From Planctomycetaceae bacterium (GTDB taxonomy: Bacteria > Planctomycetota > Planctomycetia > Pirellulales > Lacipirellulaceae), in assembly GCA_002702655.1 (NCBI GenBank), contig PABB01000031.1, forward strand, positions 1 to 64,000: 64,000 nt of DNA, in the 5' to 3' direction. Below the pieces are notes generated by a model. The model was not told the DNA's origin. It ran no database searches and saw only the letters and a program-made list of their open reading frames with translations. A program made the position numbers and the translations under genes. Shown here in pieces: positions 35,259 to 42,326 of the stretch (position 1 is the stretch's first letter; each line of letters opens with the position of its first letter).

Positions 35259-35290
35259 CATGCCCACGCCTGTCCGCAGGCGTGGGCATG
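35259..35290. repeat. CATGCCCACG palindromic repeat, copy 3 (inside ars operon)
   Basis: Perfect 14-bp arms CATGCCCACGCCTG / CAGGCGTGGGCATG around TCCG, in the gap between the two arsF-like genes. Confidence 0.75.
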
Positions 35291-35307
35291 CTTTGCTTGT
35301 GATGCCG

Positions 35308-35339
35308 CATGCCCACGGCGGAAGACCGCCGTGGGCATG
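35308..35339. repeat. CATGCCCACG palindromic repeat, copy 4 (inside ars operon)
   Basis: Perfect 14-bp arms CATGCCCACGGCGG / CCGCCGTGGGCATG around AAGA, 17 nt from copy 3. The pair forms a double hairpin in the operon mRNA. Confidence 0.75.
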
Positions 35340-35367
35340 GCGGCCGATCTCGGCTGCAGCGGTTGCG

Positions 35368-35832
35368 TCACGAACCGAGCATCGAGCGGGTTTCGTTCTG
35401 CAAGTATTCGGTAAACGCGTCGCGATCGCCGACTAACTCCCAGACGCGAGACAGGTTGCGCCACTCGCCGTTCTGGCCGCCGATCCGCCGCACCAGCACG
35501 ACCGTGGGCGCGACAATCTCGTAGTCCGTGGCGAAGTGGCTGTTCTCCGGCTGCTCGTAGTTGACGACCTTCCACAGCACCTTGTCGCTGGCTAACTCCT
35601 TGCTGAAAGCGGTCTGAACCGCCGCGTGCGAGTAGTTCTCGATGTCGCGGCAGGTGGGACACCGCGTTTCGCCGTGGAAGTAGTACACGACCACGCCGTC
35701 AGCGGGCAGCGCCTCGGCGGCGGGGGCCGAGCCGCCGCCGTCCGACTCGCGCATCTCGCGGCCCAACAGGATCACGACCGAAGCCGCGACAAACAGCAAC
35801 AGCGCCGCGGCGACGAGGTTCTTGGCATGCAT
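35368..35832 (-). CDS. ArsF-like exported thioredoxin-fold protein, copy 1
   Basis: 154 residues. One N-terminal helix (LVAAALLLFVAASVVILLG) anchors or exports the protein; after a Gly/Ser/Pro linker the thioredoxin-like domain has VVVYYFHGETRCPTCRDIEN with CPTC at about residues 58-61, then VLWKVVNYEQPENSHFATDY and IVAPTVVLVRR. The same order (Y-F-H-x-T-x-R-C-P-T-C) is found in copy 2, so this is a gene duplication within the operon. Annotated family: ArsF. It may work as a periplasm-facing disulfide reductase or nitroreductase subunit. 20 nt separate it from the upstream NAD(P)-binding gene. Confidence 0.85.
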   Translation of the reverse strand: MHAKNLVAAALLLFVAASVVILLGREMRESDGGGSAPAAEALPADGVVVYYFHGETRCPTCRDIENYSHAAVQTAFSKELASDKVLWKVVNYEQPENSHFATDYEIVAPTVVLVRRIGGQNGEWRNLSRVWELVGDRDAFTEYLQNETRSMLGS

Positions 35833-35852
35833 CCGGGAACTCCCGCGGCACT

Positions 35853-36632
35853 TCAGGGATGAATCTTGTCAAACAGCGCCGGCAGTCGCGATCGATACGC
35901 GCCGCGGAATTCGCCTTCGAAATCGGCCAACGGCTTCACCGGAATCAGATCGACGACCTGCTCAGCCGACAGCCGCGACGACGTAAGCATCTCGACGGCC
36001 CCAATGGTCATCGCCCGCAGGGCATGCCACGCGTCGTCCTCGGGCAGGCCGAACTCCTGGGCGAGTGCGGCCAGTTCCAGCCACTGCGGCCAAAAGTAGG
36101 TCGGCCCCATGGCGGTCAGGATGGCGTACGCTTCCAGCGTTTCTTCGGCGACCTCCGGCAATTCGCCTAGCGGCCGCAGCAGCGCGCGAATCGTTTGGCG
36201 GTCGTCGTCATCCAGCGCATCGCCCCAGGCAACGGGATTGAAGCCGCGCCTGATCAGCGAGGGAGCGTTGGGGATCACCCGCGCCACCCGGTTGAACCCG
36301 CCGAGCAGGTCTTGCAGCTTGGCCAGCGTCACCTTCGGCGCCAGCGATACGACGATGGCTTCCGCATCAAGCTGCCCCGCGATCGAGCCGGCCGCCTCGG
36401 CCACCTGGGGGGGATGCACTGCCAGAACGACGACGGCTTGCTGCGCCGCTTGGCCCGCGTCGCCGCGGACCACGGCCATCTCTGGAGCGGCGGCAACCAG
36501 AGCGGCAAAGGTCGCGTCGTCCGTCTCGCAGACGACCGCTTGCGGCAATTCAACTCCGGCGCACTGCCAGCCGCCCAGCAATATGCGGGCCGCGCGTCCG
36601 CCGCCAATCAGTCCTATCGACGGATGAGACAT
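35853..36632 (-). CDS. NAD(P)-binding, pyrroline-5-carboxylate reductase-like protein
   Basis: 259 residues. The N-terminal Rossmann fold opens with SIGLIGGGRAARILLGGWQC (GxGxxA/G dinucleotide motif), then VVVLAVHPPQVAEAAGSI and VVSLAPKVTLAKLQDLLG. The C-terminal helical half (AYAILTAMGPTYFWPQWLEL ... HALRAMTIGAVEMLT) resembles the dimerisation domain of ProC and F420-dependent reductases. ProC-type motif VIPNAPSLIRRGFN is present where ProC has MPNTPA. Its place inside an ars operon argues against proline synthesis and for a dedicated reductase feeding electrons from NAD(P)H. Substrate unknown. Confidence 0.8.
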   Translation of the reverse strand: MSHPSIGLIGGGRAARILLGGWQCAGVELPQAVVCETDDATFAALVAAAPEMAVVRGDAGQAAQQAVVVLAVHPPQVAEAAGSIAGQLDAEAIVVSLAPKVTLAKLQDLLGGFNRVARVIPNAPSLIRRGFNPVAWGDALDDDDRQTIRALLRPLGELPEVAEETLEAYAILTAMGPTYFWPQWLELAALAQEFGLPEDDAWHALRAMTIGAVEMLTSSRLSAEQVVDLIPVKPLADFEGEFRGAYRSRLPALFDKIHP

Positions 36633-36662
36633 GACTTGGACCTCCCGTGCACGCTGCTGCCG

Positions 36663-36899
36663 CTAATGCGGCAGCACCGCTTTGATTTCCTCCGGCGTCG
36701 CCACCTTGCCGACCAGCTTCACCTGACCGTCCACGGCCAGCGCCGGCGTGGACATGACGCCGAACTTGACGATCTCGTTGATGTCCTCCACTTTCTGCAC
36801 CTCGGCTTCGATGCCGAGTTCTTTGACGGCCGCCTCGGCGTTTTCTTTCAGCGACACGCACTTCTTGCAGCCCGTGCCGAGCACTTGAATCGTGGTCAT
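36663..36899 (-). CDS. Small thioredoxin family protein (redox-active disulfide protein 2)
   Basis: 78 residues. AAGGAG nine nt before the ATG at 36899 fixes the start over an in-frame TTG at 36905. TIQVLGTGCKKCVSLKENAE carries the CxxC (CKKC), followed by the cis-Pro block VMSTPALAVDGQV; this is the compact MTH895-type thioredoxin commonly next to ArsP/DUF318 permeases. It is cytoplasmic and could reduce or bind arsenite and pass thiols to the permease. 14 nt downstream of the permease stop, so cotranscribed. Confidence 0.9.
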   Translation of the reverse strand: MTTIQVLGTGCKKCVSLKENAEAAVKELGIEAEVQKVEDINEIVKFGVMSTPALAVDGQVKLVGKVATPEEIKAVLPH

Positions 36900-36913
36900 C
36901 GTCAACTTCTCCT

Positions 36914-38314
36914 TCAGGGCGAAACGGCGGCGTCCGCGGCCGCGGCCACCAGGTCGGGGCCCGCCGTCGCCGTGGGGTACAGCGCTCCAAAACCGATCCC
37001 GGCCACGGCGGCCATCACGACCACCAGCGCGACGAAGGCGGCCGTCTTGGCGTTGCCAACCACGCTACGGATCACCAGGATGCTGGGCAGCGACAGCGCC
37101 GGCCCGGCGAGCAACAGCGCCAGTGCCGGCCCGTTGTGCATGCCGTTGCGCATCAGCGCTTCCAGGATGGGCACCTCGGTTAGCGTGGCGAAATAGAACA
37201 AGCAGCCGATCACCGATGCGATCAGGTTGGACAACACGCTGTTGTCGCCCACCAGCGCGGCGACTTGCTTCTCGGGAACCAGCGCCCCCAGAAAGCCCAC
37301 AACAAACACCCCGCCGAACAGCAGCGGCACCAACAGCTTGGAGAACTCCCAGGTGTTGCCCATCCACGCGTTGAACTCGGGGCGGTTGAGCCAGGCCAGG
37401 CTCATCGCGACCACCAGCACGCCCATCGCCCCGGCCAAGTACCACCGCACGTGGTGAATGCGCGTGACCCAGGTGTCGACGTCCGTGATGCTGTCGACGT
37501 CGGTCTTGGCGAGGCGGACGACCTCGGACGTTTCGCGGCCCAGGGCCGTTTCTTTTAGCCGCAGATCGAAACTCGTTTCGGTTTCGTATTGCAGCGTCGC
37601 CTCGAACTGCTGCCCGTCGGCCAGTTGCACGACCTTGTCGCCGGGGTTGAACCAGTCGCTGAACACGAGAAACGCCAGCATCGCCCCCAGCAGCAGCGCG
37701 TTCTGCCACAGCGGACGGCCCGCGGCGGCCGACTCGGGCTGCACCATGGCGATCTCGCTACGCTGTTGTTCGCTACGACGAAACAACGCCGCCATGATCA
37801 CGCCGATGATCACGCCGAACACCACGGCGCCAATCACGCGGGCCACGCCCAACTCGAACCCGAGCACCCGGGCGGTGAGAAAGATAGCCAGCACGTTGAT
37901 CGCCGGGCCCGCGTAGAGAAAGCAAGCGGCGGGGCCCAGACCGGCGCCAATGCGATAGATCCCCGCAAACATCGGCAGCACGCTGCACGAACAGACTGCC
38001 AGCACGGTTCCGGCCACCGAGGCGACCGAGTAAGCCTCGACCTTGTTGGCCTTGGGCCCCAGATGCTTGAGGACCGCCTCCTTGGACAAAAACGTCGTGA
38101 TGGCTCCCGCGATGAACAACGCCGGCACGACGCACGCCAGCGTATGGTTGCGTGCGTACCATTGCAGCAGCAGAAACGCCTCGACGATGGCGCCGGTCAT
38201 CTTGGCGGCCAGCGGATCGGCGCCCGCGCCAAACTGCGGCGTCGCCAGCGGCACGAAGTAGGCGAAGAGAAACACGCCCACAAACGCCAACCCGATCTTC
38301 CATTCCCGATTCAT
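36914..38314 (-). CDS. DUF318/ArsP-type permease
   Basis: 466 residues, about 10 membrane helices. Family signatures: VVPALFIAGAITTFLSKEAV, AVCSCSVLPMFAGIYRIGAG (conserved C-S-C), GPAACFLYAGPAINVLAIFL and FYFATLTEVPILEALMRNGM. This family includes ArsP, which exports trivalent organoarsenicals. Between the two helical halves (residues ~230-295) lies a soluble insertion (DGQQFEATLQYETETSFDLR ... TSEVVRLAKTDVDSITDVDT) not present in short ArsP proteins. GGAG precedes the ATG. First structural gene after arsR, with an operator in the 72-nt gap. Confidence 0.88.
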   Translation of the reverse strand: MNREWKIGLAFVGVFLFAYFVPLATPQFGAGADPLAAKMTGAIVEAFLLLQWYARNHTLACVVPALFIAGAITTFLSKEAVLKHLGPKANKVEAYSVASVAGTVLAVCSCSVLPMFAGIYRIGAGLGPAACFLYAGPAINVLAIFLTARVLGFELGVARVIGAVVFGVIIGVIMAALFRRSEQQRSEIAMVQPESAAAGRPLWQNALLLGAMLAFLVFSDWFNPGDKVVQLADGQQFEATLQYETETSFDLRLKETALGRETSEVVRLAKTDVDSITDVDTWVTRIHHVRWYLAGAMGVLVVAMSLAWLNRPEFNAWMGNTWEFSKLLVPLLFGGVFVVGFLGALVPEKQVAALVGDNSVLSNLIASVIGCLFYFATLTEVPILEALMRNGMHNGPALALLLAGPALSLPSILVIRSVVGNAKTAAFVALVVVMAAVAGIGFGALYPTATAGPDLVAAAADAAVSP

Positions 38315-38332
38315 CGCTCCGCATCCATTTGC

Positions 38333-38356
38333 GTATTTGCGTTATTTGGCAAATAC
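38333..38356 (-). promoter_or_regulatory. Second ArsR operator (between arsR and permease)
   Basis: GTATTTGC and GCAAATAC (8-bp arms) separated by 8 nt. The core TATTTGC-N8-GCAAATA is identical in sequence and spacing to the site at 38733-38754. It lies 18 nt before the permease ATG. I see no clear separate promoter here. Confidence 0.75.
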
Positions 38357-38386
38357 AGGGCGAAATAAAAACGCATGGCAGACTTG

Positions 38387-38710
38387 TTACGACAGCACTT
38401 TCAATTGCTGATTCACGTGGCACTTGAGCACTGACTCGATGCAACCGAACAGGCTCTTCAGGCACTTGACCCGCAGGCTGTAGAACACCATCTGGCCGCG
38501 TTTGTCGCTTTCGACGATCCCGGCGTTCTTGAGCTGCGTCAGGTGTCGCGACACCGTCGACACGTCCATGCCGATCTCCTCGGTCAGGTCGCAGACGCAC
38601 ACCTCCTCGTGCTCGGCCAGCAGATCCACCAGCTTCAGCCGCGCGGGATGAGCCAGGGCCTTGAGCACCTGGGCGCGAGTTTCGTATTTGGCGCGTTCGG
38701 AGCGTTTCAT
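38387..38710 (-). CDS. arsR: ArsR/SmtB-family metalloid-responsive repressor
   Basis: 107 residues. Winged helix: AQVLKALAHPARLKLVDLLA, then EEVCVCDLTEEIGMDVSTVS (the CxC motif at the end of helix 3 that binds As(III)/Sb(III) in ArsR), RHLTQLKNAGIVESDKRGQM, VFYSLRV (wing). Three further Cys in the C-terminal helix (VKCLKSLFGCIESVLKC) may add ligands. Expected to bind DNA as a dimer and release on metalloid binding. First gene of the minus-strand operon reaching to 34058; its own promoter carries an operator, so it is autoregulated. Confidence 0.93.
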   Translation of the reverse strand: MKRSERAKYETRAQVLKALAHPARLKLVDLLAEHEEVCVCDLTEEIGMDVSTVSRHLTQLKNAGIVESDKRGQMVFYSLRVKCLKSLFGCIESVLKCHVNQQLKVLS

Positions 38711-38732
38711 AGCAAGATCATCGGCTGTTGCG

Positions 38733-38754
38733 TATTTGCAAGTTTATGCAAATA
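38733..38754 (-). promoter_or_regulatory. ArsR operator over the arsR promoter -10
   Basis: Inverted repeat TATTTGCA-N6-TGCAAATA, equal to TATTTGC-N8-GCAAATA. It overlaps the -10 hexamer (38751-38756) and covers the likely start site, the classic place for repression by blocking RNA polymerase. Confidence 0.85.
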
Positions 38755-38779
38755 TAGCCCGTCGGCCTTCGGTTGGCAA
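38751..38779 (-). promoter_or_regulatory. Sigma-70-type promoter of the ars operon
   Basis: -35 TTGCCA (38779-38774), 17-nt spacer, -10 TATATT (38756-38751), reading toward arsR. Transcription would start near 38744, giving a ~34-nt leader. Confidence 0.8.
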
Positions 38780-39084
38780 GCGGAGTCCGTACCGCGACCG
38801 GGGCGACTCAGACCTTCAAACAGGGCCAACTAGCCGGCGGCACACTTGCCGCCGGGATGGCTGGGGAGACAGGCCGCGGCCGGAGATTGTGATAGAAAAT
38901 GAGCCACGCCATTGGGTACAAAGAGAGTGGCTGTCTGCAGCCTGCCGTCGACAACGCTGGCCGCCGGCAGTTTTGCACAGAGCCAGAGGTTTTGCTTGCA
39001 GAACTCGTGGGTGGCGGGAGGCCGGAGTCAGCGCAAACCGTTTTTGGAAAACGAGTTACGAGAAACGGCGAGGCAACATCGGAA

Positions 39085-39132
39085 GGAGTTTTGCTCTGAG
39101 ATTTCACGCTTTTGCACGGCGAGCAAAACTCC
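39085..39132 (-). other. 12-bp inverted repeat after the helicase gene
   Basis: Perfect arms GGAGTTTTGCTC (39085-39096) and GAGCAAAACTCC (39121-39132) with a 24-nt spacer, starting 9 nt past the helicase stop. There is no T-tract after the hairpin, so it is not a standard terminator; it may stabilise the 3' end or be a mobile-repeat remnant. Confidence 0.5.
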
Positions 39133-39140
39133 GCGAAGAC

Positions 39141-41516
39141 CTACCGCCCCGCGGGACGCAGCGGGCTGTGGGCCAGCACGAACCGCCGTTCGCCCGCGGC
39201 GGCGAATTGCACCGTCGCGCGGCGATTGCGCCCCGAACCGGAGAGCGCGACGATCTTCCCCGGGCCGTGCTCGGGGTGGATGACGGTCATTCCCTGCGCG
39301 AAGTCGTCCGGCGAGATCGCCGGCCCCGTCGCCGCGTCGCCGCCGGCCAGTTTGGCCGCGGTGGTGACCTGCGCCGCGGCGATCCGCATCGCCGGGGTCG
39401 ATTCCGCCGCGGCGGCGTCCGCGCCCTGCGCGTCGCCGGCGGCTTGGTCAAACTCGGCCACGTCGAACGACACGTCGCCCTCGTCCTCGACCTGCGACCA
39501 TTCGTCCAACTCGTGGCCGCCGTCGTGCGCGTCGGGCCACTCGTCGACAACGCTGACCATCTCCATCTCTTCCCGCGGCATCTCCAACAGAAACTCGCTG
39601 GGCACGGTCCGGCGCCGCTGCCCGCGGAAGTCGCGATGCACCGCGTAGCTCAGCTGCAATTGTTCCTTGGCACGGGTGATGCCGACGAAGGCGAGCCGGC
39701 GTTCCTCTTCCAATTGGTCGGGCTGCATCGCGCTGCGCTCGTGCGGCAGCAGGCCCTGCTCGACCGCCACGATGTACACCACGGGAAACTCCAGCCCCTT
39801 GGCCGCGTGCATGGTCATCAGCGTCACGGCGTCGCGTTCGGTTTCCCAGTCGTCGGTCTCGTTGACCAGCCAGGCGTTTTCCAGATAGAGCTCCAACTGT
39901 CCGCCGCCGGGATGTTTTTCGTCGAACTGCCGCGCGTCGGTGAGCAGTTCCTCGATGTTTGCCAGACGATTCAGGTCGTCTTCCGACTCGCTCTCGACGA
40001 GCTGCTCGCGATAGCCGCTCTCGGCGAGGATCGTGCCCAGGATCTCCTCGACCTCCGCCCCGGCCAGCGCCGAGAGCTTGTCGGCCAGGGCGACGAACTT
40101 CAGCACGTTCTTGGCCGAGCGGGCGGCCAGCCCCTCGACCTGCGCCGCCTCGCGGGCTGCGTCCAACAGCGGCAGGCCATGGATGTAGGCGTAGTCGCTG
40201 AGCAGCTGGATCGTCTTGCGGCCGATGCCTCGCGGCGGCGTATTGATCACTCGCAGCACCGCCTGATCGTCGCGCGGGTTGTTGACCAGCTGGCAGTACG
40301 CCAGCACGTCCTTGATTTCCTTACGCTGGTAGAACTCCTGCCCGCGGACCATATGGTACGGCACGCCGGCCTGGTGCAGGGCCCGTTCCAGCGACCGCGA
40401 CAGCGCATTCACGCGATAGAAGATGGCAAAGTCGCGCGGCCGGCGCCCCGCGGCGATCTGCAGGCCGATGTCGCCGGCGATGCGGGCCGCTTCGTCGTTC
40501 TGGTTGCCGTAGCGGGCGAGCCGCACTGCCGCGCCTTCGTCGTTGTCGGTGAACAGCGCCTTGGGCTTGCGCTGCTGGTTGCGGCTGATGAGCTGATCGG
40601 CCACCCGCAGCACGGCCTTGGTGCTGCGGTAGTTCTGTTCCAGGCGGACGACCTTGACTTGCCGGTAGTCGCGCTCGAACTGCAGGATGTTGTTGATGTC
40701 GGCGCCCCGCCAGCCGTAAATCGATTGATCCGGATCGCCGGTGACCGCCAGATTGGGGTAGTCCATCGACAGCGCCCGCAGCATCACGTACTGAGCGCGG
40801 TTGGTGTCCTGGTACTCGTCGACCAACACGTACTTGTACCGCTCGTCCAGCAGAGCGCGCACGTCGGCGTTCTCGTACAGCAGCGTCGCCACATGCAGCA
40901 GCAAGTCGTCGAAGTCGACCGCCGCGCTGGCCAGCAGCCGTTTCTGATAGGCCGGGTAGACCTCGGCCACGACGTGCGTGATCGCGCTGCCGACGCGGGG
41001 CTCGTACTTCTCCGCGGTGATCAGCTTGTTCTTGGCCGAGCTGATCGCCCCCGCCAAGCGGTCGGGCGTGTAGTGAGCGGTGCGGATCTTACCCGCTTCG
41101 ATGACCCGTTTGAGCGTCTGCCGGGCGTCGCTGGTGTCGTAGATGGTGAAGTTCGACGGCAGCCCCACGTACTCGCCGAATTGCCGCAACAGCCGGGCGC
41201 CAAAGCGGTGGAACGTGCTCACCCAGACACGCTGCCCGGGGGCGAGCTGCTCGACCCGCTGGTGCATCTCCTCGGCCGCCTTGTTGGTGAAGGTGAGCGC
41301 GAGAATCTGCCCCGGCGCCACGCCGTTGCGCAGCAGGTTGGCGATGCGGTGCGTGACGACGCGGGTCTTGCCGCTGCCCGGGCCGGCCAGTACCAGCATC
41401 GGCCCGTCGATGTGCTCGACGGCCGTGCGTTGGGCGGGATTCAGCGGATCGAGCAGCGGGTCCACGGGAGTCGGGAGTCGGGAGAGGGGAGTCGGTAGTT
41501 TGCAGCGGCGAAGCAT
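39141..41516 (-). CDS. pcrA: UvrD/PcrA-type superfamily 1 DNA helicase
   Basis: 791 residues from ATG 41516; real similarity starts near LNPAQRTAVEHIDGPMLVLA, about 20 residues in, and a GTG at 41465 is another possible start because the intervening DNA is a repetitive GAGTCGG tract. Motifs: Walker A AGPGSGKTRVVTHR, Ia ALTFTNKAAEEM, Ib VSTFHRFGARLLR, II VLVDEYQDTN, III GDPDQSIYGWRGAD, IV LEQNYRST, V VTLMTMHAAKGLEF, VI EERRLAFVGITRAKEQL. After a disordered acidic linker (~660-730), a C-terminal Tudor/CarD-like module (GMTVIHPEHGPGKIVALSGS) is present as in PcrA. 3'-5' helicase for repair and replication-transcription conflicts. Confidence 0.93.
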   Translation of the reverse strand: MLRRCKLPTPLSRLPTPVDPLLDPLNPAQRTAVEHIDGPMLVLAGPGSGKTRVVTHRIANLLRNGVAPGQILALTFTNKAAEEMHQRVEQLAPGQRVWVSTFHRFGARLLRQFGEYVGLPSNFTIYDTSDARQTLKRVIEAGKIRTAHYTPDRLAGAISSAKNKLITAEKYEPRVGSAITHVVAEVYPAYQKRLLASAAVDFDDLLLHVATLLYENADVRALLDERYKYVLVDEYQDTNRAQYVMLRALSMDYPNLAVTGDPDQSIYGWRGADINNILQFERDYRQVKVVRLEQNYRSTKAVLRVADQLISRNQQRKPKALFTDNDEGAAVRLARYGNQNDEAARIAGDIGLQIAAGRRPRDFAIFYRVNALSRSLERALHQAGVPYHMVRGQEFYQRKEIKDVLAYCQLVNNPRDDQAVLRVINTPPRGIGRKTIQLLSDYAYIHGLPLLDAAREAAQVEGLAARSAKNVLKFVALADKLSALAGAEVEEILGTILAESGYREQLVESESEDDLNRLANIEELLTDARQFDEKHPGGGQLELYLENAWLVNETDDWETERDAVTLMTMHAAKGLEFPVVYIVAVEQGLLPHERSAMQPDQLEEERRLAFVGITRAKEQLQLSYAVHRDFRGQRRRTVPSEFLLEMPREEMEMVSVVDEWPDAHDGGHELDEWSQVEDEGDVSFDVAEFDQAAGDAQGADAAAAESTPAMRIAAAQVTTAAKLAGGDAATGPAISPDDFAQGMTVIHPEHGPGKIVALSGSGRNRRATVQFAAAGERRFVLAHSPLRPAGR

Positions 41517-41833
41517 GGCCCTGGCCGGACGGCCACGCCGCCCGGGACTTGGTGTCGCCGTCATCCTACGCGCCGCCCCGCCGCAGCGCCAATGCTAGCA
41601 GTCGGCCTCGCGTCGCGCACTGCCGCTGCGTTTCATGGCAATTTCGCCAGTTTCTTGCCAGAGTTGCTGCGGTGGTTTGCTATACTCCCGCTCAATCAAT
41701 CGACGCCGTCGCCAGGATGTTTGCGACTTTCGGCATGCGTATCGGACGTACGCCCCCCCGTTGCACATCTGGCGGCGTAGTTTGCGTCGCCGTTCTTACT
41801 GCACCGGTGTCTTCATTGGGGAGGGATTCCCGC
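41517..41833. other. Divergent intergenic region
   Basis: 317 nt between the helicase and alpha-CTD genes. Contains a candidate extended -10 promoter toward the alpha-CTD gene (41678-41686). Nothing else recognised. Confidence 0.4.
41678..41686 (+). promoter_or_regulatory. Candidate extended -10 promoter for the alpha-CTD gene
   Basis: TGCTATACT, an extended -10 element (TGN + TATACT). A TTGCCA lies 20 nt upstream of the hexamer, too far for an ideal -35, which fits an extended -10 promoter. It would give a leader of about 140 nt. Confidence 0.4.
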
Positions 41834-42106
41834 ATGTCTCGGATTCCGCTCAACAAGGCCGAACTGGCCAATCAGGGACTCAAGGACCGCTTGGAAATGA
41901 GCACGGCCGAGATCGGCCTGGCGGTTCGCACGACCAATTGCCTGGAAGAGCGCGGCATCTTCACGGTCAACGACCTGCTGCACACGACCCGCGAAGAGTT
42001 GCTGAGCATCTCGAATTTCGGCGAGAAGACGCTGGAAGAGGTGTACAAGTCGCTGGAAAAAATCGGTTTCACCCGCCCGGGCGCCACGCCGCGCCTGCCG
42101 CGTTAA
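41834..42106 (+). CDS. Stand-alone RNA polymerase alpha C-terminal-domain protein
   Basis: 90 residues. The segment ELANQGLKDRLEMSTAEIGL ... TNCLEERGIFTVNDLLHTTR ... LLSISNFGEKTLEEVYKSLE ... IGF is the alpha-CTD fold: the LSVRTxNCLxxxxIxTIxDL core and the FGxKSLxEV helix-hairpin-helix are both recognisable. The N-terminal assembly domain of alpha is missing, so it cannot be the polymerase alpha subunit. Free alpha-CTD proteins are a known planctomycete feature and may bind UP-element DNA or regulators. GGGAGGGATT about 12 nt upstream serves as ribosome site. A strong terminator follows. Confidence 0.9.
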   Translation: MSRIPLNKAELANQGLKDRLEMSTAEIGLAVRTTNCLEERGIFTVNDLLHTTREELLSISNFGEKTLEEVYKSLEKIGFTRPGATPRLPR

Positions 42107-42148
42107 ACCTGCTCCGCTGAGGCGAGCAGAATCTTGCGCCGCACACCG

Positions 42149-42185
42149 CCCCGGCGAACCCAGTTCGCCGGGGTTGGCTTTTTAT
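42149..42185 (+). terminator. Rho-independent terminator
   Basis: Perfect 11-bp stem CCCCGGCGAAC / GTTCGCCGGGG with CCA loop (42149-42173), then TTGGCTTTTTAT. Ends the alpha-CTD transcript. Confidence 0.9.
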
Positions 42186-42326
42186 CGCCGCATCGCCAGC
42201 GGTTGCCCAGGCGATGCCGTCTCCGTAGAACGCGCTAGCGCGGTCGTTGTCCACGTCAGCAGCGACATTGATCGCAATCAGGCCCCGAGCGCCGCTCGCG
42301 CAACCTGAGTCGACAAGCGTGAAGAG

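Larger units (their letters stand above)
38711..39140. other. Intergenic region: arsR promoter side and helicase 3' side
   Basis: 430 nt. The left end holds the arsR promoter and operator; the right end holds a 12-bp inverted repeat (39085-39132). The middle has no supported gene; weak frames here lack coding character. Confidence 0.5.

Noticed and set aside
31509-35339. CRISPR array
   Set aside because: The repeated palindromes are irregularly spaced, differ in loop sequence, and have no spacers of uniform length and no cas genes.
38661-41498. Plus-strand open frame of 945 residues
   Set aside because: Antisense to the helicase, which shows all SF1 motifs; the frame itself has none.
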